A stretch of 64,000 bases of DNA, from the NCBI GenBank assembly GCA_031549345.1, contig JAVBPY010000002.1, positions 248,001 through 312,000 of the forward strand, written 5' to 3'. Positions 35,969 to 44,493 of the stretch are shown in pieces (within the stretch, counting starts at the first letter, position 1; every line of letters begins with the position of its first letter). Source of the DNA: CASFRF01 sp031549345. Lineage in GTDB: Bacteria; Verrucomicrobiota; Lentisphaeria; Victivallales; Victivallaceae. The position numbers and the translations under genes are program-made. The notes beneath the pieces are model-generated. The model searched no databases and was not told the DNA's origin. It worked only from the letters and a program-made list of their open reading frames with translations.

Positions 35969-36427
35969 ATGATTTACGATTTTCTTGAGAACAGCGCTTG
36001 TTACGGCGGGATCGATCCCGTGCTCTGGGCGCGCGCCTTCGACTTCATCGCGACCGTCGGCCCGGATCACCCCGATGGACGCGTGGAACTGGAAGGGGAT
36101 CGACTCTATGCGCTGATTCAGTCTTACGACACAAAGGGCGAGGAGAAGTACCGCGTGGAAACCCACCGAAATTACCTTGACATTCAGCTGTTGTTGGAGG
36201 GCGCCGAAACGATTTTCTACTCTCCGATCACGGAACTTCCCGGCCTGATCCCCTACAATCCGGAAAAGGACATTGAATTTTTCGGATTTCAAGCGCGAAG
36301 CGCAACACCGTTTCGTCTTTATCCGGGCGTATTCGCCGTCTTCTTCCCCGGCGAAGGACATCTTCCCGGTTGCGGAACACCGCCGCAGCCGGTGAAAAAA
36401 ATCGTCATCAAGCTCCGCATGAACTGA
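35969..36427 (+). CDS. YhcH/YjgK/YiaL family protein (DUF386, cupin-like)
   Basis: The 152-residue protein belongs to the YhcH/EbgC family, whose members bind zinc in a cupin-like barrel and accompany enzymes of sialic acid or beta-galactoside use. Supporting signs are ETHRNYLDIQLLLEG (about 64-78), a family hallmark with a metal-binding His, and FFPGEGHLPGC near the C-terminus with a second His. It probably acts as a sugar mutarotase or isomerase in the cytoplasm. It lies 15 nt after the proline-rich gene and less than 1 kb from two convergent sialate O-acetylesterase genes, which fits a sialic-acid-like substrate, though the strands differ. Confidence 0.9.
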   Translation: MIYDFLENSACYGGIDPVLWARAFDFIATVGPDHPDGRVELEGDRLYALIQSYDTKGEEKYRVETHRNYLDIQLLLEGAETIFYSPITELPGLIPYNPEKDIEFFGFQARSATPFRLYPGVFAVFFPGEGHLPGCGTPPQPVKKIVIKLRMN

Positions 36428-36455
36428 AGGGTTTCACAACCACGGGAGATGTGCG

Positions 36456-36764
36456 ATGAAATGCCGTGTTCTTATTTACGTGAACAAGGACGATCCAAGG
36501 CTTTTCATCTACAAGCATCCGAAGTGGAAATGGGTTGGGATCACGCTGAACTTTGCCCACCGGGCAAGTTTCGTGATCCTTCTTTTTACAATTTTTTCCG
36601 TCATTGTCCCCCTGCTCCCACCCCTGCTTGCACGCGGGAAAGCAGAGGCGCATATTGTATCCATCGTCCTCCTCTTCGTCTGGCTTGTCGCGTTGACGCT
36701 GTACTATTACAAGCGCGCAGCCAGCGATTTGAAAAAATACCCCGGCGATCCTTCCGCACGTTAG
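36456..36764 (+). CDS. Small membrane protein with two transmembrane helices
   Basis: The 102-residue protein has two hydrophobic helices (about 38-58 and 68-86) joined by a short loop, with a basic cytoplasmic-type start and end. A Shine-Dalgarno GGGAG precedes ATG 36456, 28 nt after the YhcH gene, so it is probably the last gene of that transcript. I see no motif that names a function. Confidence 0.65.
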   Translation: MKCRVLIYVNKDDPRLFIYKHPKWKWVGITLNFAHRASFVILLFTIFSVIVPLLPPLLARGKAEAHIVSIVLLFVWLVALTLYYYKRAASDLKKYPGDPSAR

Positions 36765-36934
36765 CCCGGGGCCTGCCCCGGTGAATCTTCGCGCTCGCAA
36801 CATACTCGCCGCACGGCGGACACATACATCTCCCCTTGGAACGGAAGCCTTCCTCCAACCTCCTTCCTATAATAGATACAGAGGCCTCGGCTTTGCTTGC
36901 GCCGTAAGACGCTGAGGCCAAATCCTGAATGCGG

Positions 36935-36972
36935 AAAATAAAAAAGCCGGATACGCGTTAAACGCATCCGGC
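36935..36972 (-). terminator. Intrinsic terminator of the sialate esterase operon
   Basis: On the minus strand a GCCGGAT/ATCCGGC stem with an inner AACGC/GCGTT stem (36972-36946, 2-nt bulge) is followed by TTTTTTATTTT (36945-36935). It lies 20 nt after the stop at 36992. The remaining gap back to 36765 shows only a 9-bp GGCCTC/GAGGCC hairpin at about 36882-36918 and a lone TATAAT at 36868. Confidence 0.8.
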
Positions 36973-36991
36973 TCGAGAAACGCGGGAACGG

Positions 36992-39163
36992 TTACTTTGT
37001 TTCCACAAACACCAGAATTTCCGCGCGGTCATACTGACCGGCGCGCTTATTGAAAGTGAAATCCGGATTGTCGCCGGGGCGCGCGGGGCCGATGCCGATA
37101 TCCGCCTGGGGCCCGGCGCCGTGGTTGTTGAACGCGAAGACCGTCTGCTTTTCACGGTAGTTGTGAACCTGCATCGAGCCGTATCCCAGTGTATTTCCGC
37201 TCGGTGTATCGCCGAAATCGAACTGTCCATCGCTCGCGCCCGGAATCTTCGCGCTGTTGGGAGGGCTGTAATTGCTGAAGTAAAACTCAATGTTTCCGTC
37301 TTCAAACGTACCGTTTTTCACGCCTTCGACATTGCTTTTCACAAAGAGGTTCTTGACGATATTCTGGAACTGCTCTCCGTTCGAGGGGACAGGAAGACCG
37401 ATCTTTTTGACGTCCGTGGTGAACGGATCCATCGTAACGAAAGAGTAGTTCATCTTCCCCCCCGGTTCGAGGAGAAACATGAGATAGCCTACCTTGGTGA
37501 TCGTTCCAGTGATTTTGGTGGAATTGTCCACGATGTAGTTCGCGTTCTGCCCATTGCGCGCCTTCGTCGGGGCGAAGCTGTACACAAGCTGCATCGATGT
37601 GGTTTCCGGCACGATGTCCTTCAAAATATCCGTTAACGCGGGAAGCTCACCCGCACGGCAGGTCCCCGCCGGGAGTTTGTTTTCGTTCACGAGATTTGTC
37701 GTGATGTCCGGATTCCACGCGTAACGCATCAGGCAGGGGTCGGCGACTTTGTCGCTGCTCAGGATCGCTTTGTTGCCTTCCAGAACGGCGGTGGCGGGAT
37801 AAAACTTCCCGTCCGCTCCGGAAATTTCAAAATACTTCGCCTCTTTGCCGTCGGTGGTCGAGAGCGTTTTGGCGTTGCGGAAGGTAACGACGAGCTGCTT
37901 GCCCTTCTTTTCCATGGACTGGAAGAACGGGGAGTCGGCCACAAGATCCTTCATGCCGTAATCGCGTTTGAGCGCCATGAGCGCCAGCCGTTTTGCCACA
38001 TCCAGCTTGTTTTTCGGATGAATGTCGCGGAAATTGCCGATGTCGGTGATGACTGCCATGCCCGCATTTTCATCGCTGTCGGCAAATGCCTGCTGCGCTT
38101 CCCAGAACGTCGGAAGCCGGTTCGGATCGTTGTAGTTGAAGGGGGCGAGCTGCACGAAATAGATCGGCATCTTCGGGTTGTTGAATTCCTTGCGCCATCC
38201 GGCGATCAGGGCTTTCATTTTGTCGGCATAGAGCATTCCGTCGCTCACGTTGGCGCACCCCTGGTACCAGAGCATACCGCGCAACGCGAACTTGGAAACG
38301 GGGGCCACCATGTTGTTGAACAGCACGGAGGGGTTCCCGCTGCCCTGGGCGCGGAGTTCACCGGGAAGGTCCGGACGATCCGGCAGGGGGCGGCCGTTGG
38401 CCACTTCGGACTTGGCGAAAGCGATCCATGTTTCAAGTTCGGCAACCGCCTGCTTGGCGTACGCGTCGTACTTCGGCTTCCCGGGTTGGAGCGCGGCAAG
38501 CTGGTTGGCGATTCCCTCCAGCGATTTTTGTGTGGTGAATCCATATGCGGGCGTCCAGGGCTCGATGCGTGTCCCGCCCCAGTTTGTGGAAATCATCCCC
38601 ACCGGAACTTTCAACTCCCGGTTGATTTCACGGGCGAAGAAGAAGCCGACCGCGGAGAATCCCCGCGCGGTTTCGCCGGTGGATACCACCCATTTCGCGC
38701 CGGGAATCGTCGACTGCGGCGAGGTCGAAGTCAGATAGGTATTGCCCTGAAAGAGGCGGATGTCCGCAATGTTCGCCGCCGCGATGGCCTCGTTGGCGCC
38801 ATCGGACTGTTGAACGCGCCACTCCATGTTGGATTGACCGGAGCAAATCCAGACTTCACCCACGGCCACGTTGGTGAACTTGAGGGTGTTTTTGCCCGCG
38901 ACGGTGAGTTCTCCGGAGGAGCTCGCCGGCATCGGCTTCAGAACAACTTCCCAGACACCCTTTGCGGCGGTGGTTTTGGCGGTCTGCCCGTTCAGGGAAA
39001 CGGTAACTTCCTCGTCGTTGTCCGCCCAGCCCCAGACGCGGACTTCCGTATCGCGCTGGAAGACCATGTTGTCGCTGAAAATACTCGGCAACTTCACATC
39101 GGCGGCGACTTGCGCGCCGACAAGAGCGATGGCCGCCCCAAGGAAACAGTGGATCGTTTTCAT
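36992..39163 (-). CDS. Secreted sialate O-acetylesterase with extra C-terminal domain
   Basis: The 723-residue protein has a signal peptide (about 1-20, QVAA-D), an N-terminal beta domain (about 22-100) and a SASA/SGNH hydrolase domain. The nucleophile Ser is in CSGQSNMEW (about residue 108); GGTRIEPW and the Asp/His pair in ITDIGNFRDIHPKNK complete the site. Family members remove O-acetyl groups from sialic acids or other sugars. After about residue 515 a segment of about 200 residues follows that the paralogue upstream lacks; it looks beta-rich and may bind carbohydrate. It follows the paralogue by 10 nt in one operon and ends at an intrinsic terminator. Confidence 0.92.
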   Translation of the reverse strand: MKTIHCFLGAAIALVGAQVAADVKLPSIFSDNMVFQRDTEVRVWGWADNDEEVTVSLNGQTAKTTAAKGVWEVVLKPMPASSSGELTVAGKNTLKFTNVAVGEVWICSGQSNMEWRVQQSDGANEAIAAANIADIRLFQGNTYLTSTSPQSTIPGAKWVVSTGETARGFSAVGFFFAREINRELKVPVGMISTNWGGTRIEPWTPAYGFTTQKSLEGIANQLAALQPGKPKYDAYAKQAVAELETWIAFAKSEVANGRPLPDRPDLPGELRAQGSGNPSVLFNNMVAPVSKFALRGMLWYQGCANVSDGMLYADKMKALIAGWRKEFNNPKMPIYFVQLAPFNYNDPNRLPTFWEAQQAFADSDENAGMAVITDIGNFRDIHPKNKLDVAKRLALMALKRDYGMKDLVADSPFFQSMEKKGKQLVVTFRNAKTLSTTDGKEAKYFEISGADGKFYPATAVLEGNKAILSSDKVADPCLMRYAWNPDITTNLVNENKLPAGTCRAGELPALTDILKDIVPETTSMQLVYSFAPTKARNGQNANYIVDNSTKITGTITKVGYLMFLLEPGGKMNYSFVTMDPFTTDVKKIGLPVPSNGEQFQNIVKNLFVKSNVEGVKNGTFEDGNIEFYFSNYSPPNSAKIPGASDGQFDFGDTPSGNTLGYGSMQVHNYREKQTVFAFNNHGAGPQADIGIGPARPGDNPDFTFNKRAGQYDRAEILVFVETK

Positions 39164-39173
39164 GCTTTCTTCC

Positions 39174-40709
39174 TTACAACGCGTTTTTATCGGTACGGAA
39201 CGGGCCCGCGGGGAGCTTGTTCTCGTTCACAAGGTTGGTGGTTACGTCGGGATTCCAGGCGTAACGCGCCTGCTTCGGCTCGGCAACTTTATCGCTGGTC
39301 AGGGATGCTTTGTTCCCTTCCAGCGCCGCAACGGCGGGGAAGTATTTGCCATCCGCTCCGGCGACTTCGAAGTACTTCGCCGCTTTGCCGTCGAAAGTAC
39401 CAAGGGTTTTCGCGTTGCGGAAGGTAACGACAAGGGCATTTCCTTTGGCTTCAAACGATTCGAAGAAGGGGGAATCGGCCACCAGATCCTTCTGTCCGTA
39501 GCTGTGCTTGAGCGCAAGCAAAGCGAGGCGTTTGCCGATGTCGATCTTGTTTTTCGGGTGAATGTCGCGGAAGTTGCCGATGTCGGTAATGACCGCCATG
39601 CCAGCATTTTCATCGCTGTCGGCGAACGCCTGCTGCGCTTCCCAGAAGAGGGGGAGCTTGGTGGGGTGATTGTAGTTGTACGGCGCGAGCTGCACAAAAT
39701 AAATCGGCATTTTCGGATTGTTGAAGGCGATGCGCCATCCGGCGATCAGGGCTTTCATCTTGTCGGCATAGACCATTCCGTCGCCCATGTTGGAGCACCC
39801 CTGGTACCAGAGCATGCCGCGCAACGCGAATCTGGAGAGGGGGGCGACCATGTTGTTGAAAAGGATCGTCGGAATCTGGTTGTTGTTGCCCGGCCAACGG
39901 ATTTCGTTCGGCAGCGGGGGGAGATCCGGAAGAGGACGACCGTTGGCCACTTCGCTTTTGATGAATTCGATGTTCGCTTCCGCGTCCGCAATGGCTTTTT
40001 TGACCGCCGCGTCGTACTTCGGCTGGCCGGGCTGGAGGGCGCCGTACTGGCGGCCGAGGGCTTCGGTCGCTTTCTGCGAAGCGAACCCGGCGGGGGACGT
40101 CCAAGGCTCGATGCGCGTTCCGCCCCAGTTGACCGAAATCAACCCGACCGGAACCTTGAGCGCTTCAAGAACATCGCGCCCGAAGAAGAAGGCGGCACCC
40201 GAAAAATTGCGCACCGTATCCGGCGAGCAAACCGTCCACTTGCAGCCGGGGATATCCGGCTGGGCGGAAAGCGAGCCGCGGAATGTGTTGGCGTAAAAAA
40301 GACGGAGATCCGGCAGCTTCGCCGCGGCGATTGCCGCGTTCCCGCCTTCGGACTGCTGCACCGTCCATTGCATATTCGACTGGCCGGAGCAAATCCAGAT
40401 TTCGCCCACGGCCACGTTGGTGAACTTGAAACTGTTCTTGCCCGTTACGGTAAGTTCCCCGGAGGAGCTTGCCGACATCGGCTTCAGCGATACTTCCCAC
40501 GCTCCCTTGGCGGCGGTGGCCTTGGCCGTCTGCCCGTTCAGTGTAACGGTAACTTCCTCACCGTCGGGGGCCCAGCCCCACACGCGGACTTCCGCGTCGC
40601 GCTGAAAGATCATGTTGTCGCTGAAGATGCTCGGCAACTTGACGTCGGCGGCAGCTTGCGCGCCGAAGAGGGCGCACAGTGCGCCGAATCCCAAAATTGA
40701 TCGTTTCAT
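39174..40709 (-). CDS. Secreted sialate O-acetylesterase (shorter paralogue)
   Basis: The 511-residue paralogue of the next gene has a signal peptide (about 1-21, AQAAA-D), the same N-terminal beta domain and a complete SASA domain: CSGQSNMQW, GGTRIEPW and ITDIGNFRDIHPKNK. It ends where the paralogue continues into its additional domain. ATG 40709 is chosen because GGAGAGG lies just upstream and the signal peptide starts there; further in-frame codons lie beyond the promoter. Long nearly identical stretches show that the pair arose by tandem duplication. Both probably deacetylate host or plant glycans in the periplasm so that other enzymes can act. Confidence 0.93.
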   Translation of the reverse strand: MKRSILGFGALCALFGAQAAADVKLPSIFSDNMIFQRDAEVRVWGWAPDGEEVTVTLNGQTAKATAAKGAWEVSLKPMSASSSGELTVTGKNSFKFTNVAVGEIWICSGQSNMQWTVQQSEGGNAAIAAAKLPDLRLFYANTFRGSLSAQPDIPGCKWTVCSPDTVRNFSGAAFFFGRDVLEALKVPVGLISVNWGGTRIEPWTSPAGFASQKATEALGRQYGALQPGQPKYDAAVKKAIADAEANIEFIKSEVANGRPLPDLPPLPNEIRWPGNNNQIPTILFNNMVAPLSRFALRGMLWYQGCSNMGDGMVYADKMKALIAGWRIAFNNPKMPIYFVQLAPYNYNHPTKLPLFWEAQQAFADSDENAGMAVITDIGNFRDIHPKNKIDIGKRLALLALKHSYGQKDLVADSPFFESFEAKGNALVVTFRNAKTLGTFDGKAAKYFEVAGADGKYFPAVAALEGNKASLTSDKVAEPKQARYAWNPDVTTNLVNENKLPAGPFRTDKNAL

Positions 40710-40746
40710 GTATCCTCTCCAAAAGTAGGTTAAAGGGCCAAATCTA

Positions 40747-40775
40747 AGAATAGCCTCTGAAGTATCTTTTGTCAA
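40747..40775 (-). promoter_or_regulatory. Promoter of the sialate esterase operon
   Basis: On the minus strand consensus TTGACA (40775-40770) and TATTCT (40752-40747) are 17 nt apart. The start would be near 40740, leaving a 30-nt leader. Confidence 0.65.
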
Positions 40776-40801
40776 GTGCGGAATCGGCGAAAAGAACGGC
40801 T

Positions 40802-41752
40802 TCAGGAGAATCGGAGTTGATAGACGGGTTGTTTGATATGCCCGGCGAGCTCACGGACAAAGGCTTCCGCCAAGGGTTTTCCTTCTGGCCATGGGGCGCC
40901 CAGATACTGTTCAGTGAATGCCGCGATATCGGAAAAATGAAGACAAAACGGGAGATTGGGAAACTCCAGGTTCGTCGCCCTTTCGCGAAATTTACGGTGC
41001 GCCGCCTTCCTGCAATTCTCAAGGGCCGTCCCGAGAAGCTCCCAGTGCGAAAGGAATTCCATATCCATCACCGGCGGCCGCCAAGGCTGCCGGGATGCGT
41101 AGGAAAGCAGATGACAACGAATGCGAATGCTCGGAAAAATCCGGCTGATACCGCTAAGCTCAAAAATACCCGCATGGAAAAACGCCGCCGTCGCCGGATC
41201 GAGCGCGTCGAGTATCTCCGTATTCCCGAGAATATAACCGCTTCGGGGCGGATTGGATGCGAACGGAGGAAGCGGTTGCGGCGCGGCGCCGAGAAGATGC
41301 TTGCCGAGTTCGGCGATCAACGTGGGCGTCGCCTCGGCCAGGCCAAGTTTCCGCAGAGCTCCCAGGACATGTTCCGCGGCAGCGTCGAGCCGCGCACGTT
41401 CGACCGCCTGCGCCAGAACCGGGCGAATTGCCTCCAAGCGCAGGGGAAGGCGTTCGCCGATCCCCTCCCGGGCGCGAAAAAGAGCCGCAACGGCCGGAAA
41501 ACCCGTATCCGTGAGAATGCGTCCCACCACAGCAGCAAGCTCATCTTCGTTGTAACAAAGCTCGGCCCGTCCGGAGTTCCGGAGGGAATATTCAACCGCC
41601 AGGGCAATGTCTTCGGCGTATTCCTCGTGCCCTGCGTGTCCGGCATCCAGAAAACAACGAACGAGTTCTTCGCGGAGTTGCTCTTCCTCGAAGGGAAAAT
41701 GGTCGCCGTTGCGCCCGACAAGGAGGATCGTTTGCCCGGCGGGCTTGATCAT
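40802..41752 (-). CDS. Unknown protein with a divergent ATP-cone-like N-terminus, coupled to nrdR
   Basis: The 316-residue cytoplasmic protein is not in a family I can name. Its first 95 residues follow the pattern of an ATP-cone: a strand ILLVGRNGDHFPF, then EEQLREELVRCF, and later ELAAVVGRILTDTGFPAVA. The same layout is seen in the neighbouring NrdR (VIKRNGEREDF, DKLRRGIVNAC, ELGNRVMEKLKSVDEVA). The rest (about 100-316) is mainly helical with no catalytic motif seen. The start overlaps the nrdR stop by ATGA. ATP-cones sense ATP and dATP, so this protein could work with NrdR or a reductase in nucleotide control; that is inference. Confidence 0.6.
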   Translation of the reverse strand: MIKPAGQTILLVGRNGDHFPFEEEQLREELVRCFLDAGHAGHEEYAEDIALAVEYSLRNSGRAELCYNEDELAAVVGRILTDTGFPAVAALFRAREGIGERLPLRLEAIRPVLAQAVERARLDAAAEHVLGALRKLGLAEATPTLIAELGKHLLGAAPQPLPPFASNPPRSGYILGNTEILDALDPATAAFFHAGIFELSGISRIFPSIRIRCHLLSYASRQPWRPPVMDMEFLSHWELLGTALENCRKAAHRKFRERATNLEFPNLPFCLHFSDIAAFTEQYLGAPWPEGKPLAEAFVRELAGHIKQPVYQLRFS

Positions 41753-42204
41753 TTGCGGCTCCGGATCTCGTTGATGAACTCGCCGAAATCCTCGATCGCC
41801 TGAAATTTCCGGTACACGGAACCGAAACGGACGTAGGCAACCTCATCCACGGATTTAAGTTTTTCCATTACGCGGTTGCCCAGTTCGGAACTTGTTACTT
41901 CGCGGTCGAAATCGCGGAGAATGGCGGCGGAAAGCTCGGTAATCATCCGCTCGATCGCCTCTTGCTCGATGGGGCGCTTGTAACAGGCGTTCACGATGCC
42001 GCGCCGGAGCTTGTCGCGGTCGAAATCCTCGCGCTCGCCATTGCGTTTTATGACTTTAAGTTCTTCCGGTATAATGCCTTCGTACGTGGTGAAACGGTAG
42101 CCGCAACTTAAGCATTCCCGGCGGCGCCGGACACCCGCGCCATCTTTCGCAACCCGGGAATCAACGACCTTGTCATCGGGAAAACTACAGGCGGGACAAC
42201 GCAT
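41749..42204 (-). CDS. nrdR: Transcriptional repressor NrdR
   Basis: The 151-residue regulator of ribonucleotide reductase genes has the N-terminal zinc ribbon (MRCPAC and ECLSCGYRF, four Cys) and an ATP-cone domain (about 48-138) that senses ATP/dATP. Length and order match the family exactly. NrdR binds paired NrdR boxes upstream of nrd operons; I see no such box pair in this window. It follows the lipoprotein gene by 2 nt and is coupled by ATGA to the ATP-cone-like gene. The reductase genes themselves are not here. Confidence 0.97.
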   Translation of the reverse strand: MRCPACSFPDDKVVDSRVAKDGAGVRRRRECLSCGYRFTTYEGIIPEELKVIKRNGEREDFDRDKLRRGIVNACYKRPIEQEAIERMITELSAAILRDFDREVTSSELGNRVMEKLKSVDEVAYVRFGSVYRKFQAIEDFGEFINEIRSRK

Positions 42205-42206
42205 GT

Positions 42207-43256
42207 TTATTGCTCCAATACACCGTAAAACGCATACAATGAATTAAAGAGGACGCCGCCGAACGCGGGATTCTTCTGCCAGCGCGCCATACCGTAGCGG
42301 AGCATTCCCATAAGATCGTTCCAGTCCCGGCGGCGCAAAGCATGGTTGCTTTCGTGGATGTGTCCGGCCAAAAGAAGTTCCACCATCACCGATTGCGGAT
42401 GCGCGGAACGGGCGGCAAACTCTTCGTCAATGGACGAAAGCACCGCAGTCGGCTTGTCCCCGTAGGCGGAAATCACCTGCAGCGTCCCCGTTAACACCGG
42501 ATCGTCCGACCGGCCAACGCTGAGCTTGCCCGCGAGAACGGCGTCGTGCACGAAAGCGGGGAGCACGGTTGTAACCGGCAGGGTAAGACGCCGACGAAGC
42601 TCCGCGACGTCGTCGAGGGTCAGGCGCATAATAAGATCGTTGTCCAACCCGACGCCGTAGAGTTTTTCATCCCACGCGAAAAGAAGGCGGCGCGGACGCT
42701 GAAGCGTTTGCTTCGTAAACCGCTGCGGTTCAAGTGCAAGCATAAGGCCTACGGGACGTTCCGCCACCGGAATCTCCCGGAGGGATTCCTCCAGCGCAAG
42801 CGCCGCGCAGAACCAGGGGAAGCGTTCCGCGTCTTTACACGCAAGGCCCATGTTGTGGTTGTAAAAATTGCCCTGCCGCAACATCAGACGAACGGGAATT
42901 TTTTTAGCGGCAAGCTCGCCCAGGAGTTCCCGGAGCTGCTTGTACTCCTCCTGATCCGGAATAAGATACTTTTCATTGACCAGGTTAAGGACGGCCTCCT
43001 GAAAACCGAGGTTGAGAAGGGCACGGGAAAGAAGTTCATAACGCGTTTCGAACGCCTGCATGGTAACGGCGTCGATCACAACCCAGCGGCGCGGCGCGTC
43101 TTTGGTTTGTTCCCGGAATTCCTTCGCCCGTTCGAGCATCTGTTCGCTCGGCTCCGGGAGCGGTGGCGGTATGGGACGCGGCGGCGCCTGGCAGCCACTC
43201 CAAAGCAACATTCCCGCTAAAAACGGAAGAAACAAAAAAAGTCTCGATTTACACAC
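42207..43256 (-). CDS. Lipoprotein of unknown function upstream of nrdR
   Basis: The 349-residue protein has a lipoprotein signal peptide with lipobox LWSGC (Cys22) followed by a proline-rich linker (PPRPIPPPLPEP), so it should be anchored to a membrane and face the periplasm. The rest is mixed alpha/beta. The segment VRLMLRQGNFYNHN, VGLMLALEP and LFAWDEKLYGVGLDND suggest a TIM-barrel-like fold, but no family is recognised. It starts with GTG at 43256, supported by GGGGGAG 8 nt upstream; no ATG lies nearby in frame. It heads the operon with nrdR under the promoter at 43294-43321. Confidence 0.8.
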   Translation of the reverse strand: MCKSRLFLFLPFLAGMLLWSGCQAPPRPIPPPLPEPSEQMLERAKEFREQTKDAPRRWVVIDAVTMQAFETRYELLSRALLNLGFQEAVLNLVNEKYLIPDQEEYKQLRELLGELAAKKIPVRLMLRQGNFYNHNMGLACKDAERFPWFCAALALEESLREIPVAERPVGLMLALEPQRFTKQTLQRPRRLLFAWDEKLYGVGLDNDLIMRLTLDDVAELRRRLTLPVTTVLPAFVHDAVLAGKLSVGRSDDPVLTGTLQVISAYGDKPTAVLSSIDEEFAARSAHPQSVMVELLLAGHIHESNHALRRRDWNDLMGMLRYGMARWQKNPAFGGVLFNSLYAFYGVLEQ

Positions 43257-43293
43257 CGTTCATTCTCCCCCAGACTATAAAATAAGCTTCATT

Positions 43294-43321
43294 ACTATAC
43301 ATCGAACTTTCCGAATGTCAA
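43294..43321 (-). promoter_or_regulatory. Promoter of the lipoprotein-nrdR operon
   Basis: On the minus strand TTGACA (43321-43316) and TATAGT (43299-43294) are 16 nt apart, followed by AATG. Confidence 0.6.
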
Positions 43322-43330
43322 TTGCCTCTC

Positions 43331-43359
43331 TTGACGAATCCGCGAATCGGGGCTATCTT
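43331..43359 (+). promoter_or_regulatory. pheA promoter
   Basis: TTGACG (43331-43336) and TATCTT (43354-43359) are 17 nt apart. The leader to 43408 is about 42 nt, too short for a Phe-codon attenuator. Confidence 0.6.
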
Positions 43360-43407
43360 AATAGGGTAAACGCTCAAACGAGCTCCAAAACACAGAGGTT
43401 TTCCCGA

Positions 43408-44493
43408 ATGGAAAAAAATACACAGTCCGATCCGCTGAATGATCTGCGCCGCGAAATCGACCGGCTCGACCGCGAAATTGTCGTCCTCCTGAACCGGCGG
43501 CTGGAAATCGCACGCTCCGTCGGCGCGGCCAAACGCCGTGATAACCTCCCCTTCTATGTACCGGAACGCGAACGAATGCTCCTGGATAAACTCCACACCC
43601 TCAATTCCGGCCCCATGCGGCCGGAGACACTGGAAGCGGTTTACCGTGAGATTATCTCCGGCGCGCGCCTGCTGGAGGAACCGCTCCGCATCGCCTGCCT
43701 GGGTCCGGAAGGGACGTACACGCACCTTGCCGCCCAAAGCCGTTTCGGCCACGGGGCCGAGCTTTCCACCGTTCGGACCTTACCGGATGTTTTCGCCGAG
43801 GTGGAAGCCGGGCGTGCCGACTACGGCTGCGTTCCGGTGGAAAATTCCACCGAGGGCGTGGTCAACCCCACGCTCGACACCATGATCGGCGCGGATGTGC
43901 GCGTCATTGCCGAACTGGAGCAGCCCATTCATCACCAACTCCTCAGCCATAGCCCAATGCAGGAAATACGCTGCGTTTACAGCCATCCGCAGGTGATCGC
44001 CCAGTGCCGCGCGTTCCTGCGCAACGAACTTCCGGAAGCGCAAGTAATCGAAGTATCCAGCAGTGCGCGCGCCGCCGAACTCGCCGCGCGCGAAACCGGC
44101 GTCGCCGCATTGGCCGGGGAAGCCGCGGCCACCCGTTACGAACTCCCGATTCTCCGGCGGAACATCGAAGACAATCCGCGGAACATCACCCGCTTCTGGA
44201 TCATCGGCAGACAGGAAACCGCCCCCTCCGGCGACGATAAAACCAGTTTATGCTTTGCGCTGCACGACCGTGCGGGCGCACTGGCCGACGCACTCCAGCC
44301 GTTCCGCCGTGAAAATATTTCCATGAGCCTGATCGAAAGCCGCCCCCTGAAATATGGGAACTGGGAGTACTGTTTCTTCGTCGATCTCCTGGGACACATC
44401 ACCGACGAAAGGATCGCGCGCGCCTGTGCGGAACTTAAAGAGATGAGCGTGCTTTTCAAAATTTTCGGCAGTTATCCCCGGTTTAAGTCATGA
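43408..44493 (+). CDS. pheA: Bifunctional chorismate mutase/prephenate dehydratase
   Basis: The 361-residue cytoplasmic enzyme converts chorismate through prephenate to phenylpyruvate, the phenylalanine branch. The chorismate mutase helix bundle (about 8-90) begins NDLRREIDRLDREIVVLLNR. The dehydratase domain (about 95-275) has LGPEGTYTHLAA, VPVENSTEG and NITRFWIIG. The ACT domain (about 287-361) has RAGALADAL and LIESRPLK, the Phe-binding motifs GAL and ESRP, so feedback inhibition by phenylalanine is expected. ATG 43408 follows AGAGG. The stop overlaps ldcA by ATGA. Confidence 0.97.
   Translation: MEKNTQSDPLNDLRREIDRLDREIVVLLNRRLEIARSVGAAKRRDNLPFYVPERERMLLDKLHTLNSGPMRPETLEAVYREIISGARLLEEPLRIACLGPEGTYTHLAAQSRFGHGAELSTVRTLPDVFAEVEAGRADYGCVPVENSTEGVVNPTLDTMIGADVRVIAELEQPIHHQLLSHSPMQEIRCVYSHPQVIAQCRAFLRNELPEAQVIEVSSSARAAELAARETGVAALAGEAAATRYELPILRRNIEDNPRNITRFWIIGRQETAPSGDDKTSLCFALHDRAGALADALQPFRRENISMSLIESRPLKYGNWEYCFFVDLLGHITDERIARACAELKEMSVLFKIFGSYPRFKS

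Noticed and set aside
36868..36920. Small RNA or tRNA-like element between the small membrane protein and the sialate esterase
   Set aside because: A TATAAT and a 9-bp hairpin are present, but there is no -35 box and the hairpin does not fit a cloverleaf.
43360..43407. Phenylalanine attenuator ahead of pheA
   Set aside because: The leader after the promoter is about 40 nt and holds no Phe-rich leader peptide or terminator hairpin.
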